Shown in pieces: positions 7,596 through 15,923 of a stretch of 64,000 nucleotides of DNA (positions are counted from its first letter, which is position 1; each line of letters begins with the position of its first letter). The notes under the pieces are model-generated. The model made no database searches, was not told where the DNA came from, and saw only the letters and a program-made list of their open reading frames with translations. This DNA is from Gilvibacter sediminis (GTDB lineage: Bacteria; Bacteroidota; Bacteroidia; Flavobacteriales; Flavobacteriaceae), in assembly GCF_028561565.1 (NCBI RefSeq), contig NZ_JAQQTE010000001.1, positions 1,267,570 to 1,331,569 on the forward strand. Direction: 5' to 3'. The translations under genes and the position numbers were made by a program.

Positions 7596-9062
7596 CTAAT
7601 TTCCATGGGTGCCTACAAGATCTAGGGTGGTTTGATAGAGTGTTTCTCCTGTGATCTTGCTCTTGAGCCAGGCGTAAAAACTCATGGTAAAGATGTCTTC
7701 CTCCAAGGGATTTTTTTGAGTTAGCTGGGAACTAATTGAATCCACAAAAACCTTGTCTTGCAACACTCTAGGGTTTTGGTAATAGGTGTCTACAATCTTA
7801 AGAAAGGCCACTACGCGCTGCTGTTGTTTTTGTTTAAGGATGGATTTGTACTGTCTTCTAAATCGATTCAGTCTCAACAGTACCAGATCTAATTTGTCTC
7901 GTTCAATAAGCAGCAGGATCTCAATGATGTTTTTTTGCACTACCCAAGACCAGCCCATTTTCTTTTCATACCAAGCATCGCTGTGGTTGAGTGCACGCAT
8001 CAATTGGCTCACCTTGTCAAAATTGCCTTGGTGGAAATAATACATGCAAAGGGTCAGTTGTGCATGCAGGTCTGTTTTGGGTTGTTTGTCAAGCAGGTTT
8101 GTGGCCTTTTGTGGAGCTCCGCCGTAGAAGTATAACAGACTTTGTAAAAGGGCAACTTTGTCTCGCAGTAGTGCTTTATAACTGGAATAGCTGTTGAGAT
8201 CTTCATTTAGTAGTGAGACGGTATCCTGGCATTCACGGAGTTGTTTGTTTCTAAAGAGACTCAAGGCAATCAGGTGTAAGCTACGCATGCGGTACAAAGC
8301 GTATCGGCCTTGAAGTTCAGGTTTGGAAATGATGAGGCTTTTGATTTGTTGGCAAAACTCCAAGATCTCAAAAAAAGCCTGGTTCTTTTGGGCGTATTCT
8401 GTGGCTAGACTGAGTAGTTGAAAGAGGGATTTATAACTCAAGTGATGATCTAGCTTGAGGGAGGCGGCCTCCATCGCAGTGGCAAGTTGCTGGTCAAAGC
8501 GAATCTTTGCTGCGGAGCTGTTCTTCCCTTGAAATTGAGCGTATAGCGTTGTGATCTTGAGTTCTTGCAGATAGAGCTCATTGTTGCTTTGGGCCTCATT
8601 AAGTAAAGATTGTAAAGACCGGCGCTTCTGCAAATGGGCATACTGTAAATAGGTTTGATAGATCTCGTTGAGAATAGAGTAGGCTTCAATCTGCGTTGCG
8701 GCGCTTAAGGCTTTTTCTAAGGTTTTAAAGCCGAGTTTGATCTTTTTCTGTTCAAAAAAGATCCTACTTGCCAGTAAGAGTTTAAGACAATTCATGTCTG
8801 CCGAGGTCTCTTTTGAAAAGCTTTGCGTAGCGATGAAATCAATCAAGCGATGTTGTATCCGATTGCTCAGTACGTAAAGGGCATTCTTATTCGGTTTTCC
8901 GTATAAGGCAATATCCAATCCTTCCGTTTTTCCCTTGCAAAGCATTTGGAATAGATCTGTATTCTTGGTGTCCGATCTTCGGTTCAATTCTTCCAAATGC
9001 CTTTTAAAGGCAAGCTGCTCATCAGTGTCTAATAAGGCAATCGTCTCTTTTAATTCGATCAT
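7596..9062 (-). CDS. Helical orphan protein, possibly TPR-like
   Basis: A 488-residue protein that I cannot place in a named family. It lacks a signal peptide and membrane segments. The sequence is almost entirely alpha-helical with Leu/Gln-rich helix pairs (AYSILNEIYQTYLQYAHLQKRRS, ALYRMRSLHLIALSLFRNKQLREC without matching a strict TPR consensus). Its N-terminus (IELKETIALLDTDEQLAFKR) resembles short conserved starts of other flavobacterial helical proteins. It stands alone between the DCC gene and a divergent YiaA-like gene. A scaffold or regulatory role is possible, but nothing direct supports one. Confidence 0.6.
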   Translation of the reverse strand: MIELKETIALLDTDEQLAFKRHLEELNRRSDTKNTDLFQMLCKGKTEGLDIALYGKPNKNALYVLSNRIQHRLIDFIATQSFSKETSADMNCLKLLLASRIFFEQKKIKLGFKTLEKALSAATQIEAYSILNEIYQTYLQYAHLQKRRSLQSLLNEAQSNNELYLQELKITTLYAQFQGKNSSAAKIRFDQQLATAMEAASLKLDHHLSYKSLFQLLSLATEYAQKNQAFFEILEFCQQIKSLIISKPELQGRYALYRMRSLHLIALSLFRNKQLRECQDTVSLLNEDLNSYSSYKALLRDKVALLQSLLYFYGGAPQKATNLLDKQPKTDLHAQLTLCMYYFHQGNFDKVSQLMRALNHSDAWYEKKMGWSWVVQKNIIEILLLIERDKLDLVLLRLNRFRRQYKSILKQKQQQRVVAFLKIVDTYYQNPRVLQDKVFVDSISSQLTQKNPLEEDIFTMSFYAWLKSKITGETLYQTTLDLVGTHGN

Positions 9063-9224
9063 TTAAACGTAAGTAAAAGTTCAATTAACTACTGAAAATA
9101 ATAGTTAGTAAAAATAAAAGTATTAAATAAAACGTAAGTATTTTATAAAACTTGTGTTTGTAGCCTATTCGAATCGATCCATATTTGCCCTGTAATCAAA
9201 ACATAAATCATCAAAACAAGAATT

Positions 9225-9704
9225 ATGGAAGATCAAGTGTTTAAAACCAAAAAACCAGTCAACGCACCCTTTAAATCTAAGACTGTTGACCCAGAGAACT
9301 TCGATTGCAAACCCACCTCGGCTTTTGTGTCCGCTTCATGGACGGCGCTCTTTATTGGAATGGTTTCCTACTGTGTCGGGCTGTGGAACGTAAGTATGGA
9401 ACTCAATGAGAAGGGATATTACTTCACCATTCTCCTGTTCGGATTGTTTAGTGTGGTGTCCGTGCAGAAAAGTGTTCGTGACCGCTTGGAAGGCATTCCC
9501 GTCACTGAAATTTACTACGGCATCAGTTGGTTCACTACAATAGCCTCTATACTATTGCTGATCATTGGACTGTGGAACGCAGACATCGACCTGAGTGAAA
9601 AAGGCTTTTACGGCATGTCATTTACCCTGGCACTCTTTGCAGCGGTAGCGGTTCAAAAAAATACGCGTGACATTAAATTCTTGGAACGCGCAGAGAAGAA
9701 TTAA
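9225..9704 (+). CDS. YiaA/YiaB-family inner-membrane protein
   Basis: A 159-residue membrane protein with two copies of the YiaA/B two-helix unit. The first is about residues 33-85 ([22 protein letters not shown] ... [23 protein letters not shown]) and the second about 97-150 ([19 protein letters not shown] ... [23 protein letters not shown] as homologous halves). The GLWN-x(10)-KG-[FY]-Y core and the VQK-x-x-RD end are the family markers. The N-terminal 30 residues are soluble. The family function is unknown. A terminator hairpin follows at 9748. Confidence 0.85.
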   Translation: MEDQVFKTKKPVNAPFKSKTVDPENFDCKPTSAFVSASWTALFIGMVSYCVGLWNVSMELNEKGYYFTILLFGLFSVVSVQKSVRDRLEGIPVTEIYYGISWFTTIASILLLIIGLWNADIDLSEKGFYGMSFTLALFAAVAVQKNTRDIKFLERAEKN

Positions 9705-9747
9705 CGCAAGTTGGAAGAGGTTTTGATGCGAGAGCAGCTGCCTTTGG

Positions 9748-9781
9748 AGTCCCGGCATTGTAATGATGTCGGGGCTTTTTT
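9748..9781 (+). terminator. Terminator of the YiaA-like gene
   Basis: An imperfect hairpin with arms AGTCCCGGCAT and ATGTCGGGGCT, followed by a T run into 9781. It lies between the convergent YiaA-like and acetyltransferase genes and could serve the + strand gene mainly. Confidence 0.75.
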
Positions 9782-10163
9782 ATTGGTAAAAACAATACTC
9801 AAACTGTGTCATGCCAATTTTCGGATAGTATTCTCGGGCCGCCGGAGCCGCAAGCAAAATCAATTTTGCCTCGGGCGCTTGTGCTTTCGTTAGCCGGATG
9901 AGTTCCTTGCCTATGCCTTGATGCTGATAAGCCTCGTCTACAGCCAGATCAGACAGATAGGTGCAATAGGTAAAGTCGGAGATGCTTCTAGATACCCCAA
10001 CCAATTTGTCTCCATCACGAGCGGTCAGAATAATGTCGGCGTGTTTTACCATTTCCTTGAGTGTTTCCAGAGCCTTAGGGCGACGTTCGGCTAGGGTAGA
10101 GGCATTTAACAATTTTTGAAATTCTTCCCCGGTCAATTGGGGTTCTAGGCTATAGGTAATCAT
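9780..10163 (-). CDS. GNAT-family N-acetyltransferase
   Basis: A 127-residue GNAT protein. The strand-helix core is visible: ILTARDGDKLVGVSRSI, then the acetyl-CoA-binding motif A TYLSDLAVDEAYQHQGIG (residues 68-85, with Q-x-x-G-I-G) and KELIRL. The C-terminal APAAREYYPKIGMTQF matches motif B. It transfers an acetyl group from acetyl-CoA to an unknown amine. Its start overlaps the end of the sigma-factor gene by 14 bases, so it is translationally coupled to the ECF operon and may be part of that response. Confidence 0.85.
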   Translation of the reverse strand: MITYSLEPQLTGEEFQKLLNASTLAERRPKALETLKEMVKHADIILTARDGDKLVGVSRSISDFTYCTYLSDLAVDEAYQHQGIGKELIRLTKAQAPEAKLILLAAPAAREYYPKIGMTQFEYCFYQ

Positions 10164-11385
10164 TGCGTTTTTGTAAGAGATAGTGTTTTTCCAATGTATT
10201 ATTAACGGTCTCTAGGGCTTTATCCATATACTTTAAGGCTGATTTTTTGTCGTCCATTTTAAAGTGGAAATCAGCCCAAGTGGCCCATAAGAGATATGCT
10301 CGTTGATTCAATTGGGATTCATCTATGGTGGAGAGTTGCCCTAGAACGAGCTCATATTTTTGAAGCTGAAGCAACACAATGATTATGTTGAGTCTGTTCA
10401 GTTCGCTGGGATTCAGTTTTTGAAGCTTTTTGTAGTGCTCCAAAATGGCTCGCCAGTTGGTGTCTTTAAAGGACTTGGCTTTGAGGTGTTCTGCAGCAAT
10501 TGCTGCTTCTAAATGATAGATGGACTGATCCGGATAGGTCACGGCTTTATTCATGGCATCGTTGCCCACTTTGATCAGTGGGAAATGCCAAAGCGATCGA
10601 TCCTGTGATTCTAAATCTATGAGCTGCCCATCTTCACTGAGCTTACTTTCTAAACGGGAGGCGTGGAAGCAAAGCAGACCAAACAGGGCATAGCTGCTGC
10701 CGGAGCGCAGCATTTCTTTTTTAAGCACCAATTGATTCAAACGCAGGGCTTCTCCACAGAGTTCTCGGTCTATGAGCGCCTCGCGTTTGGTAGAGTGGAA
10801 GCCTTCATTGAAGATCAAATAGATCACTCGCAGTACACCTTGCAGTCTTGTAGGGATCTGTGCCTTGTCCGGAAACTCAAAGCGGATCTTCTTTTCTACG
10901 ACTTTTTTACGAGCGCGGGAGAGTCGTTTTTTTATGGTCTCTTCTTTAGTCAGCAAGGCAGCAGCGATCTCTTTTAGCGAGAATCCCGAGATGGTTTTTA
11001 GCGCAAAGGCCAGTTGTTCATCTGGAGCCAATTCCGGGTGGCAAGCCACAAAGATCATGCGGAGTTGACTGTCTTCTATTTCGTGATCTAAAAACAAATC
11101 GTTGAGGTGAATGCTCGCTGCTCCGTGTGCCAATTTTTCACTGCGGAGCTGATCTGCCTTGACTTTTCTGAGCAGATCAATGGTTCTGTTTTTGGCCGAT
11201 TTAATAAACCAGGCCTCTGGGTTCTCTGGAATTTGTTTGCGCCATTGCTGTGTGGCTTTGACAAAGGTATCCTGTACCGCATCTTCAATTAACTCCAAAT
11301 GCGACAACCCAAAAAAGTTGGTCAAGACAGCGATCATCTTTCCGTATTGGTGTCTGAAAAGATGATCGACCACTTGACTATCCAT
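10150..11385 (-). CDS. ECF-type RNA polymerase sigma factor, ECF42-like with helical C-terminal extension
   Basis: A 411-residue sigma factor. Region 2 lies near residues 10-75 (DAVQDTFVKATQQWRKQIPE, WFIKSAKNRTIDLLRK) and region 4 near 110-165 (LAFALKTISGFSLKEIAAALL, then KKRLSRARKK). After it come about 240 residues that are absent from ordinary ECF factors: a DUF6596-like part (RVIYLIFNEGFHST, LCGEALRLNQL) and TPR-like helices up to the C-terminus. This matches the ECF42 group, which is normally encoded with DGPF-domain proteins and lacks a classical anti-sigma factor. Here the DGPF gene precedes it with a 1-base overlap, and no anti-sigma gene is nearby. Confidence 0.85.
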   Translation of the reverse strand: MDSQVVDHLFRHQYGKMIAVLTNFFGLSHLELIEDAVQDTFVKATQQWRKQIPENPEAWFIKSAKNRTIDLLRKVKADQLRSEKLAHGAASIHLNDLFLDHEIEDSQLRMIFVACHPELAPDEQLAFALKTISGFSLKEIAAALLTKEETIKKRLSRARKKVVEKKIRFEFPDKAQIPTRLQGVLRVIYLIFNEGFHSTKREALIDRELCGEALRLNQLVLKKEMLRSGSSYALFGLLCFHASRLESKLSEDGQLIDLESQDRSLWHFPLIKVGNDAMNKAVTYPDQSIYHLEAAIAAEHLKAKSFKDTNWRAILEHYKKLQKLNPSELNRLNIIIVLLQLQKYELVLGQLSTIDESQLNQRAYLLWATWADFHFKMDDKKSALKYMDKALETVNNTLEKHYLLQKRNDYL

Positions 11386-11732
11386 TAGTCTTCAAAGACC
11401 ATGATTTCTCGAATCTCTACCGTACTGCCCAAATCGTAATCTGGGAAGTCCTGCGCTATTTCTTGAACTTCGTCCATGTCTTTGGCGCTTACAATAAAGT
11501 ATCCGCCAACCAATTCTTTACTTTCTGCAAAGGGTCCATCGGTCACCACCCGATCCGGCCCTGAAATTCTACGCACCGGGTCATGCAAAGCTTCACCCCC
11601 TTTTACAATTCCGGCGGCTTCCATTTTATTGCTCCAGGTAAACCATTTACCCATGCGTTCTTGTAGCTGTTCTGGAGACAGTCCCATGTCTGCATAGGTC
11701 TCTCCAATGAAGATCATCATAAAATCTTTCAT
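11385..11732 (-). CDS. YCII-related DGPF-domain protein
   Basis: A 115-residue YCII-fold protein with the eponymous motif TDGPFAESKELVGGYFI at residues 66-82, and the N-terminal FMMIFIGETYADMGLSPEQ start typical of the family. YCII proteins form dimeric alpha/beta barrels. In DGPF members the biochemical activity is unknown, but they are the standard partners of ECF42 sigma factors and are often their regulatory targets. It overlaps the sigma gene by one base (TAA/ATG junction) and follows the VOC gene by 27 bases. Confidence 0.9.
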   Translation of the reverse strand: MKDFMMIFIGETYADMGLSPEQLQERMGKWFTWSNKMEAAGIVKGGEALHDPVRRISGPDRVVTDGPFAESKELVGGYFIVSAKDMDEVQEIAQDFPDYDLGSTVEIREIMVFED

Positions 11733-11759
11733 GATTGTATATTTTAATTGTTGAGTAGT

Positions 11760-12134
11760 TTAGTTTGGTGAGTGAAATCCAACCAGATTCCCTTCAGTAT
11801 CTGTAAAGGTCGCAAAAAATCCATGCGGTCCCAAAGCCGTTTTCGGGATTGCGATCTTTCCTCCTGCAGCCTCTACTCGAGCGAGTGGTTGAGCGAGATC
11901 GTCTCCGCCATTCAAGTAAATGATGGAGCCTGTTTGAGACGGTGTGGCGTCTGGACTTTTTACAATACTTCCACCCACACCTTCTTGTTGGTCTGACGGA
12001 AAGAAAGCCATCACTTGATCAAATTCGGGCATTTCTAAGGTTTCCATTTCTGCTTGAAAAACAGCTTGATAAAAGTCTTTTGCGCGGTCAAAATCCGTAG
12101 TAGGGATCTCAAACCAGTTTAATGCATTCTTCAT
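11760..12134 (-). CDS. VOC-family (glyoxalase-like) protein
   Basis: A 124-residue VOC protein with paired beta-alpha-beta-beta-beta units: NWFEIPTTDFDRAKDFYQAV at the start, then MAFFPSDQQEGVGGSIV, and the second half with RVEAAGGKIAIPKTALG and ATFTDTEGNLVGFHSPN. The H and E residues usually used for metal binding are not all obvious, so I do not assign a reaction. It is the first gene of the DGPF-sigma-GNAT operon, and VOC proteins are common companions of ECF42 operons. Confidence 0.88.
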   Translation of the reverse strand: MKNALNWFEIPTTDFDRAKDFYQAVFQAEMETLEMPEFDQVMAFFPSDQQEGVGGSIVKSPDATPSQTGSIIYLNGGDDLAQPLARVEAAGGKIAIPKTALGPHGFFATFTDTEGNLVGFHSPN

Positions 12135-12261
12135 AATTAAGAGTTTTTTGTCCAGAAGTTCTATCTCGCACTTCCGGAGTTAGTTAATGAATATTTACAC
12201 TCTTATTACGAAGCTGTTTTACAAAAGGGGGACAAGAATATTATTTTTTTTTTGGCGGAGC

Positions 12262-13119
12262 CTAACTGCGCGGTTTCATTTCAAAGTTGATCTTGATCTC
12301 GCCATCAATGATCAACCGCACGTAGTAGTACTGTTTGGGGTCTATCATATGATCCAAGGCATAATCAAACTTATGTTCTCCTGGGGCTACTGCATCGTCA
12401 TAGAAAAGTTCGTCCAAGACAATATTATCCTCATTGAACAGCGCAATATGCACTTTAGATTCTTTGGAGAGGCGGTACTCAAATTTTCCTTCCATGGATC
12501 TTTTAATGAGTCCATTGCCTTGCGGACGGCGGATGGTCTCTCCTGCAACCGTAATGGTGTCTGAATCTATAAGGTCCATCACCAAACCGCGCGCTTCACT
12601 GGTTTGAGCAATGTCCATAGAATTGATCTCGGCTATTGGGCGGCCATTGGTCAAAGCCCAAATAGCTTGTTGCCCGGCTATACCGTAAGCTTCTTCCTTG
12701 CGGATACGTTCTGCTAAGGTTTTTAGATTGCCTGTAGCCATTTCACCTAGTTCATAGACTGCGTTGGCGTCTGGGGCAGCATTAAATTCTTGGATGCACA
12801 TTCCGTAAAGCGAAATGGTCTTTTTTTCTTGAGGATTTAGGGTGATCTCTTCTCCGCGAGTAATGATGATGTCTTGCACATCTGGGTTTTCTGAATACAA
12901 GATCTGACCCGTATTGATGATGAGCGTCAACACCTCACTTTCATTATTGACGACTTCTAAATTGATGGGGTTGTAGTAATGCGGGCTGTCTTCATTCCCC
13001 CTAAAATTTGCACTTACAAAGGCTTCGTCCAAAGCAGTTTTAAAAAGCATGGATCGTTGGCAAACAGCAGTAAAAGGCAGCACAAATAATAGCAAGAATG
13101 CAATGGAAGTGTTTTTCAT
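12262..13119 (-). CDS. Secreted protein of unknown function
   Basis: A 285-residue protein with a signal peptide (MKNTSIAFLLLFVLPFTAVCQ, cleavage near residue 20; the Cys at 20 lies before a Gln and could alternatively be a lipobox, although VCQ is atypical). An Ig-like N-terminal part (YNPINLEVVNNESEVLTLII) is followed by a helical segment (AERIRKEEAYGIAGQQAIWAL). The C-terminal part (KVHIALFNEDNIVLDELFYDD) resembles the beta-sandwich tail seen in secreted Bacteroidota proteins. It has no match I recognise, stands alone, and runs in the same direction as the membrane-protein pair upstream. Confidence 0.65.
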   Translation of the reverse strand: MKNTSIAFLLLFVLPFTAVCQRSMLFKTALDEAFVSANFRGNEDSPHYYNPINLEVVNNESEVLTLIINTGQILYSENPDVQDIIITRGEEITLNPQEKKTISLYGMCIQEFNAAPDANAVYELGEMATGNLKTLAERIRKEEAYGIAGQQAIWALTNGRPIAEINSMDIAQTSEARGLVMDLIDSDTITVAGETIRRPQGNGLIKRSMEGKFEYRLSKESKVHIALFNEDNIVLDELFYDDAVAPGEHKFDYALDHMIDPKQYYYVRLIIDGEIKINFEMKPRS

Positions 13120-13158
13120 AATGATAGTCTAGTGTTGCTTAAAAAACGCTAGATCTAT

Positions 13159-13659
13159 CTAAAAATTATGAGGCAGGTATCCTTGAGCGGTAAAAATACT
13201 TTGGGCTATCTCTAAATCTTCCTTACCGCCAAGGCTTTCTGGGCGTAGCATGATATAGTGTCTGCGCAGACGGCCTTTTTCATTCCGGTAATAAACAACC
13301 AAGTGTCTGTAGGCCTTCTGCATAAAAGCTGGGCTGGTCTTGATCTTGACAAAATCTTTCCGCATTATGGTTTGCTGATGCACAATATCATAATGCGCGT
13401 ATACCCAAGCCACACAATACAGAACGGCACAAACCACAAAGACTATATGAACCACTTCTGAGTTTTGAAAGCTGGCCATTTGGGTGGCTAAAAAATATAG
13501 AAATAAGCCGGGTAGGGCACTCGCCATCCATAAAGGAGACACCACACTGTAGGTGTCATCTATATCAAAAAGTTCTTCCGGATTACTGCTTTGATTGAAC
13601 ACCAAACGATCTTCCAAAACGTGGCACAAGCCTTTTTGTGTGGCAAAATAGGTTTGCAT
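13159..13659 (-). CDS. Two-helix membrane protein, paralogue of the next gene
   Basis: A 166-residue protein with two adjacent membrane helices (about 43-65 and 69-90) flanked by beta-rich ends. The N-terminal GLCHVLEDRLVFNQSSNPEE matches GLCHVMTDKIVFNQSTNPEE in the adjacent gene, and the C-terminal YYRNEKGRLRRHYIMLRPESLG matches its neighbour's HFKDGDGKKRRRVIKMKPF. The architecture recalls bacterial PH-like membrane proteins. The start codon overlaps the upstream gene's stop by one base (TGATG), so the two are co-translated. Function unknown. Confidence 0.7.
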   Translation of the reverse strand: MQTYFATQKGLCHVLEDRLVFNQSSNPEELFDIDDTYSVVSPLWMASALPGLFLYFLATQMASFQNSEVVHIVFVVCAVLYCVAWVYAHYDIVHQQTIMRKDFVKIKTSPAFMQKAYRHLVVYYRNEKGRLRRHYIMLRPESLGGKEDLEIAQSIFTAQGYLPHNF

Positions 13660-14147
13660 CAGCTTTGAAAAATTCCGCGAGTAGTGAATGAGGATTTAGC
13701 GGTCTCAATAGTTTCTTTACTACCCTCGGTGAAGGGTTTCATTTTTATGACCCGACGCCTTTTTTTACCGTCGCCATCTTTAAAGTGAAACACAAAATAA
13801 CCTTGAGGTTCTCCCAGTTTGATCGTTTTGTATTTTACATACAACAGATTTTCCATGGGGATCATCTGCGTTTGAGATGCTCCTTGATCATAGATCCAAA
13901 TAAAGGCAAACATAGCCAGCATGATCAATACCAAGGGCGATAAGTTGTCAAAGGGATCGCCTAAAACAATGGAGAGTATCAATGCAAAAAAGAACACGGC
14001 CGGGATCAGTTTTGGGGTAATCATATCAGAAGGTTTTACTGACGGCAGGCCGTAGCGTTCCTCTGGATTCGTACTTTGATTAAATACGATCTTATCCGTC
14101 ATGACATGACAAAGTCCGCTTGAAAATTCAAAAACCGAATGCTCCAT
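13659..14147 (-). CDS. Two-helix membrane protein, first of a tandem paralogous pair
   Basis: A 162-residue protein with the same plan as its downstream neighbour: a conserved FSSGLCHVMTDKIVFNQ start, two membrane helices (about 47-62 and 70-88), and a beta-rich basic tail with KKRRRVIKMKPF. The GxCHVxxDKIV start also resembles a family of flavobacterial membrane proteins that are often misnamed as SAICAR synthase; I see no sign of that enzyme. It ends 18 bases before the next region and starts just upstream of lysS on the same strand. Confidence 0.7.
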   Translation of the reverse strand: MEHSVFEFSSGLCHVMTDKIVFNQSTNPEERYGLPSVKPSDMITPKLIPAVFFFALILSIVLGDPFDNLSPLVLIMLAMFAFIWIYDQGASQTQMIPMENLLYVKYKTIKLGEPQGYFVFHFKDGDGKKRRRVIKMKPFTEGSKETIETAKSSFTTRGIFQS

Positions 14148-14165
14148 ACGGGAAGATACGAAAAT

Positions 14166-15857
14166 CTATCCCACGTAGTTCACTAAAAGCGCGTCCGCAG
14201 TTTTCTCCACCTTGGCCAAACCATTCTTGGTGAGTTCCTTAATGGCTTTGTCCCATTTTTTATTAGAAAGTCCTGCCTGCTGCTTCAAGTCTCCTAAAGG
14301 CATGGTTTCTTCTTTGCGAAGCAGCTCTAAAACTCCTTTGGCTTCATCGGTCAAAGCCACCTGCTTTTTCTCCGGCTTCATTTGCGGGAAGAACAAGACT
14401 TCCTGAATGGATTGGTTGTTGGTCAAGAACATGATGAGTCGGTCCATACCAATTCCCATACCAGAGGTTGGAGGCATACCGTATTCTAAAGAGCGCAAAA
14501 AGTCAAAGTCAATAAATTCTGTAGCTTCATCATCTCCTTTTTGAGCCAATTTTAACTGATGCTCAAAACGCTCGCGTTGATCGATAGGATCGTTTAGTTC
14601 TGAATAGGCGTTGGCAATTTCTTTACCACAGACCATTAGCTCAAAGCGCTCGGTGAGCTCTGGATTCTCACGGTGTGATTTACAGAGCGGGCTCATCTCT
14701 TTTGGATAGTCAGTGATGAAGGTCGGTTGGATATAGTTGCCCTCACACTTCTCTCCAAAGATCTCGTCAATGAGTTTTCCTTTACCCATCGTTTCATCGG
14801 TTTCAACGCCAAGTTCTTTACAAGCCTCGCGAATCTCATCTTCTGACTTTCCGTAAATATCAAAACCGGTAAACTCCAAAATAGAGTCGCGCATACTGAT
14901 GCGCTTGTAAGGAGCTTTAAAATCTACCTCATAATCTCCAAAGGTCGCCTTGGTGGTTCCGTTCACGGCCATTGCACAGTGCTCCAACAGCTTTTCACAG
15001 AAGTCCATCATCCAGTTGTAGTCTTTATAGGCCACGTAGATCTCCATGGCTGTAAACTCCGGATTGTGCGTACGGTCCATCCCCTCATTGCGGAAGTTCT
15101 TAGAGAATTCATAGACTCCGTCAAATCCACCAACAATAAGTCGCTTTAAATACAGCTCATTGGCAATTCGCATATAAAGCGGAATGTCCAAACTGTTGTG
15201 GTGGGTAATGAACGGACGTGCCGCAGCACCTCCTGGAATCGGTTGTAAGATCGGAGTCTCTACTTCAAAATAACCAGCCTCGTTAAAGAATTCACGCATG
15301 GCATTGAAGAGCTTGGTGCGCTTCACGAAAGTCTCTTTAACCTGAGGGTTTACAACCAGATCTGCGTAGCGCTGACGGTAGCGTTGCTCGGGGTCGTCAA
15401 ACTTATCGTAAATGACACCGTCCTTTTCTTTAGGAAGTGGGAGTGGTTTTAGCGCTTTGCTCAAAAGCACAAACTCTTTAACCATCACCGTCTTTTCACC
15501 TACCTGAGTAGTGAAGAGCTCGCCGTGGATTCCAATAAAATCCCCAATATCAAGCAGCTTTTTATACAGTTCGTTATAAGCAGTTTTGTCTTCTCCCGGG
15601 CAGATCTCGTCACGGTTAAAGTATACTTGGATACGTCCGTCAGCATCTTGAAGTTCTGCAAAGGAGGCCTTCCCTTGAATTCTTCTAGACATCAATCGGC
15701 CTGCAACAACAACCTGTTTACCTTCTGAAAACTCCTGTTTAATGGTTGCAGAAGTATGGTCAACGGGAAACTCCGCTGCCGGATAAGGGTCTATCCCCAG
15801 GGCTTTGATCTGCGCCAATTTCTCGCGGCGCACCAGTTCTTGTTCAGACAATTGCAT
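14166..15857 (-). CDS. lysS: Lysyl-tRNA synthetase, class II
   Basis: A 563-residue protein from ATG 15857 (MQLSEQELVRREKL is the usual family start; the seven codons before it are not needed). It attaches lysine to tRNA-Lys in the cytoplasm. An N-terminal OB-fold (VVAGRLMSRRIQGKASFAEL) is followed by class II motifs: motif 2 FRNEGMDRTHNPEF and motif 3 GMGIGMDRLIMFL. After the normal C-terminus (LFFPQMKPEKK) there are about 65 extra residues (LTDEAKGVLELLRKEETMPL onward) that look like a small winged-helix, an extension common in Bacteroidota LysS. An inverted repeat overlaps its likely promoter. Confidence 0.95.
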   Translation of the reverse strand: MQLSEQELVRREKLAQIKALGIDPYPAAEFPVDHTSATIKQEFSEGKQVVVAGRLMSRRIQGKASFAELQDADGRIQVYFNRDEICPGEDKTAYNELYKKLLDIGDFIGIHGELFTTQVGEKTVMVKEFVLLSKALKPLPLPKEKDGVIYDKFDDPEQRYRQRYADLVVNPQVKETFVKRTKLFNAMREFFNEAGYFEVETPILQPIPGGAAARPFITHHNSLDIPLYMRIANELYLKRLIVGGFDGVYEFSKNFRNEGMDRTHNPEFTAMEIYVAYKDYNWMMDFCEKLLEHCAMAVNGTTKATFGDYEVDFKAPYKRISMRDSILEFTGFDIYGKSEDEIREACKELGVETDETMGKGKLIDEIFGEKCEGNYIQPTFITDYPKEMSPLCKSHRENPELTERFELMVCGKEIANAYSELNDPIDQRERFEHQLKLAQKGDDEATEFIDFDFLRSLEYGMPPTSGMGIGMDRLIMFLTNNQSIQEVLFFPQMKPEKKQVALTDEAKGVLELLRKEETMPLGDLKQQAGLSNKKWDKAIKELTKNGLAKVEKTADALLVNYVG

Positions 15858-15870
15858 GCTAAAGAATTTA

Positions 15871-15897
15871 AGAGGCAAAATTACAGTTTTTGCCTCT
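15871..15897 (-). promoter_or_regulatory. lysS promoter -7 element inside an inverted repeat
   Basis: On the minus strand, TAATTTTG (15876-15883) matches the Bacteroidota -7 consensus TAnnTTTG, 18 bases before the lysS start at 15857. The element lies in a 10-bp inverted repeat (AGAGGCAAAA / TTTTGCCTCT, 15871-15880 and 15888-15897). No clear -33 TTG is at the expected distance. The hairpin could alternatively be a weak terminator of the upstream thioredoxin gene. Confidence 0.5.
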
Positions 15898-15923
15898 ATT
15901 ATTAAATTCTTCCTTGCAGCAAT

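Noticed and set aside
13659-14147. SAICAR synthase
   Set aside because: The start resembles proteins that carry that label in databases, but a two-helix membrane protein of 162 residues cannot be that enzyme.
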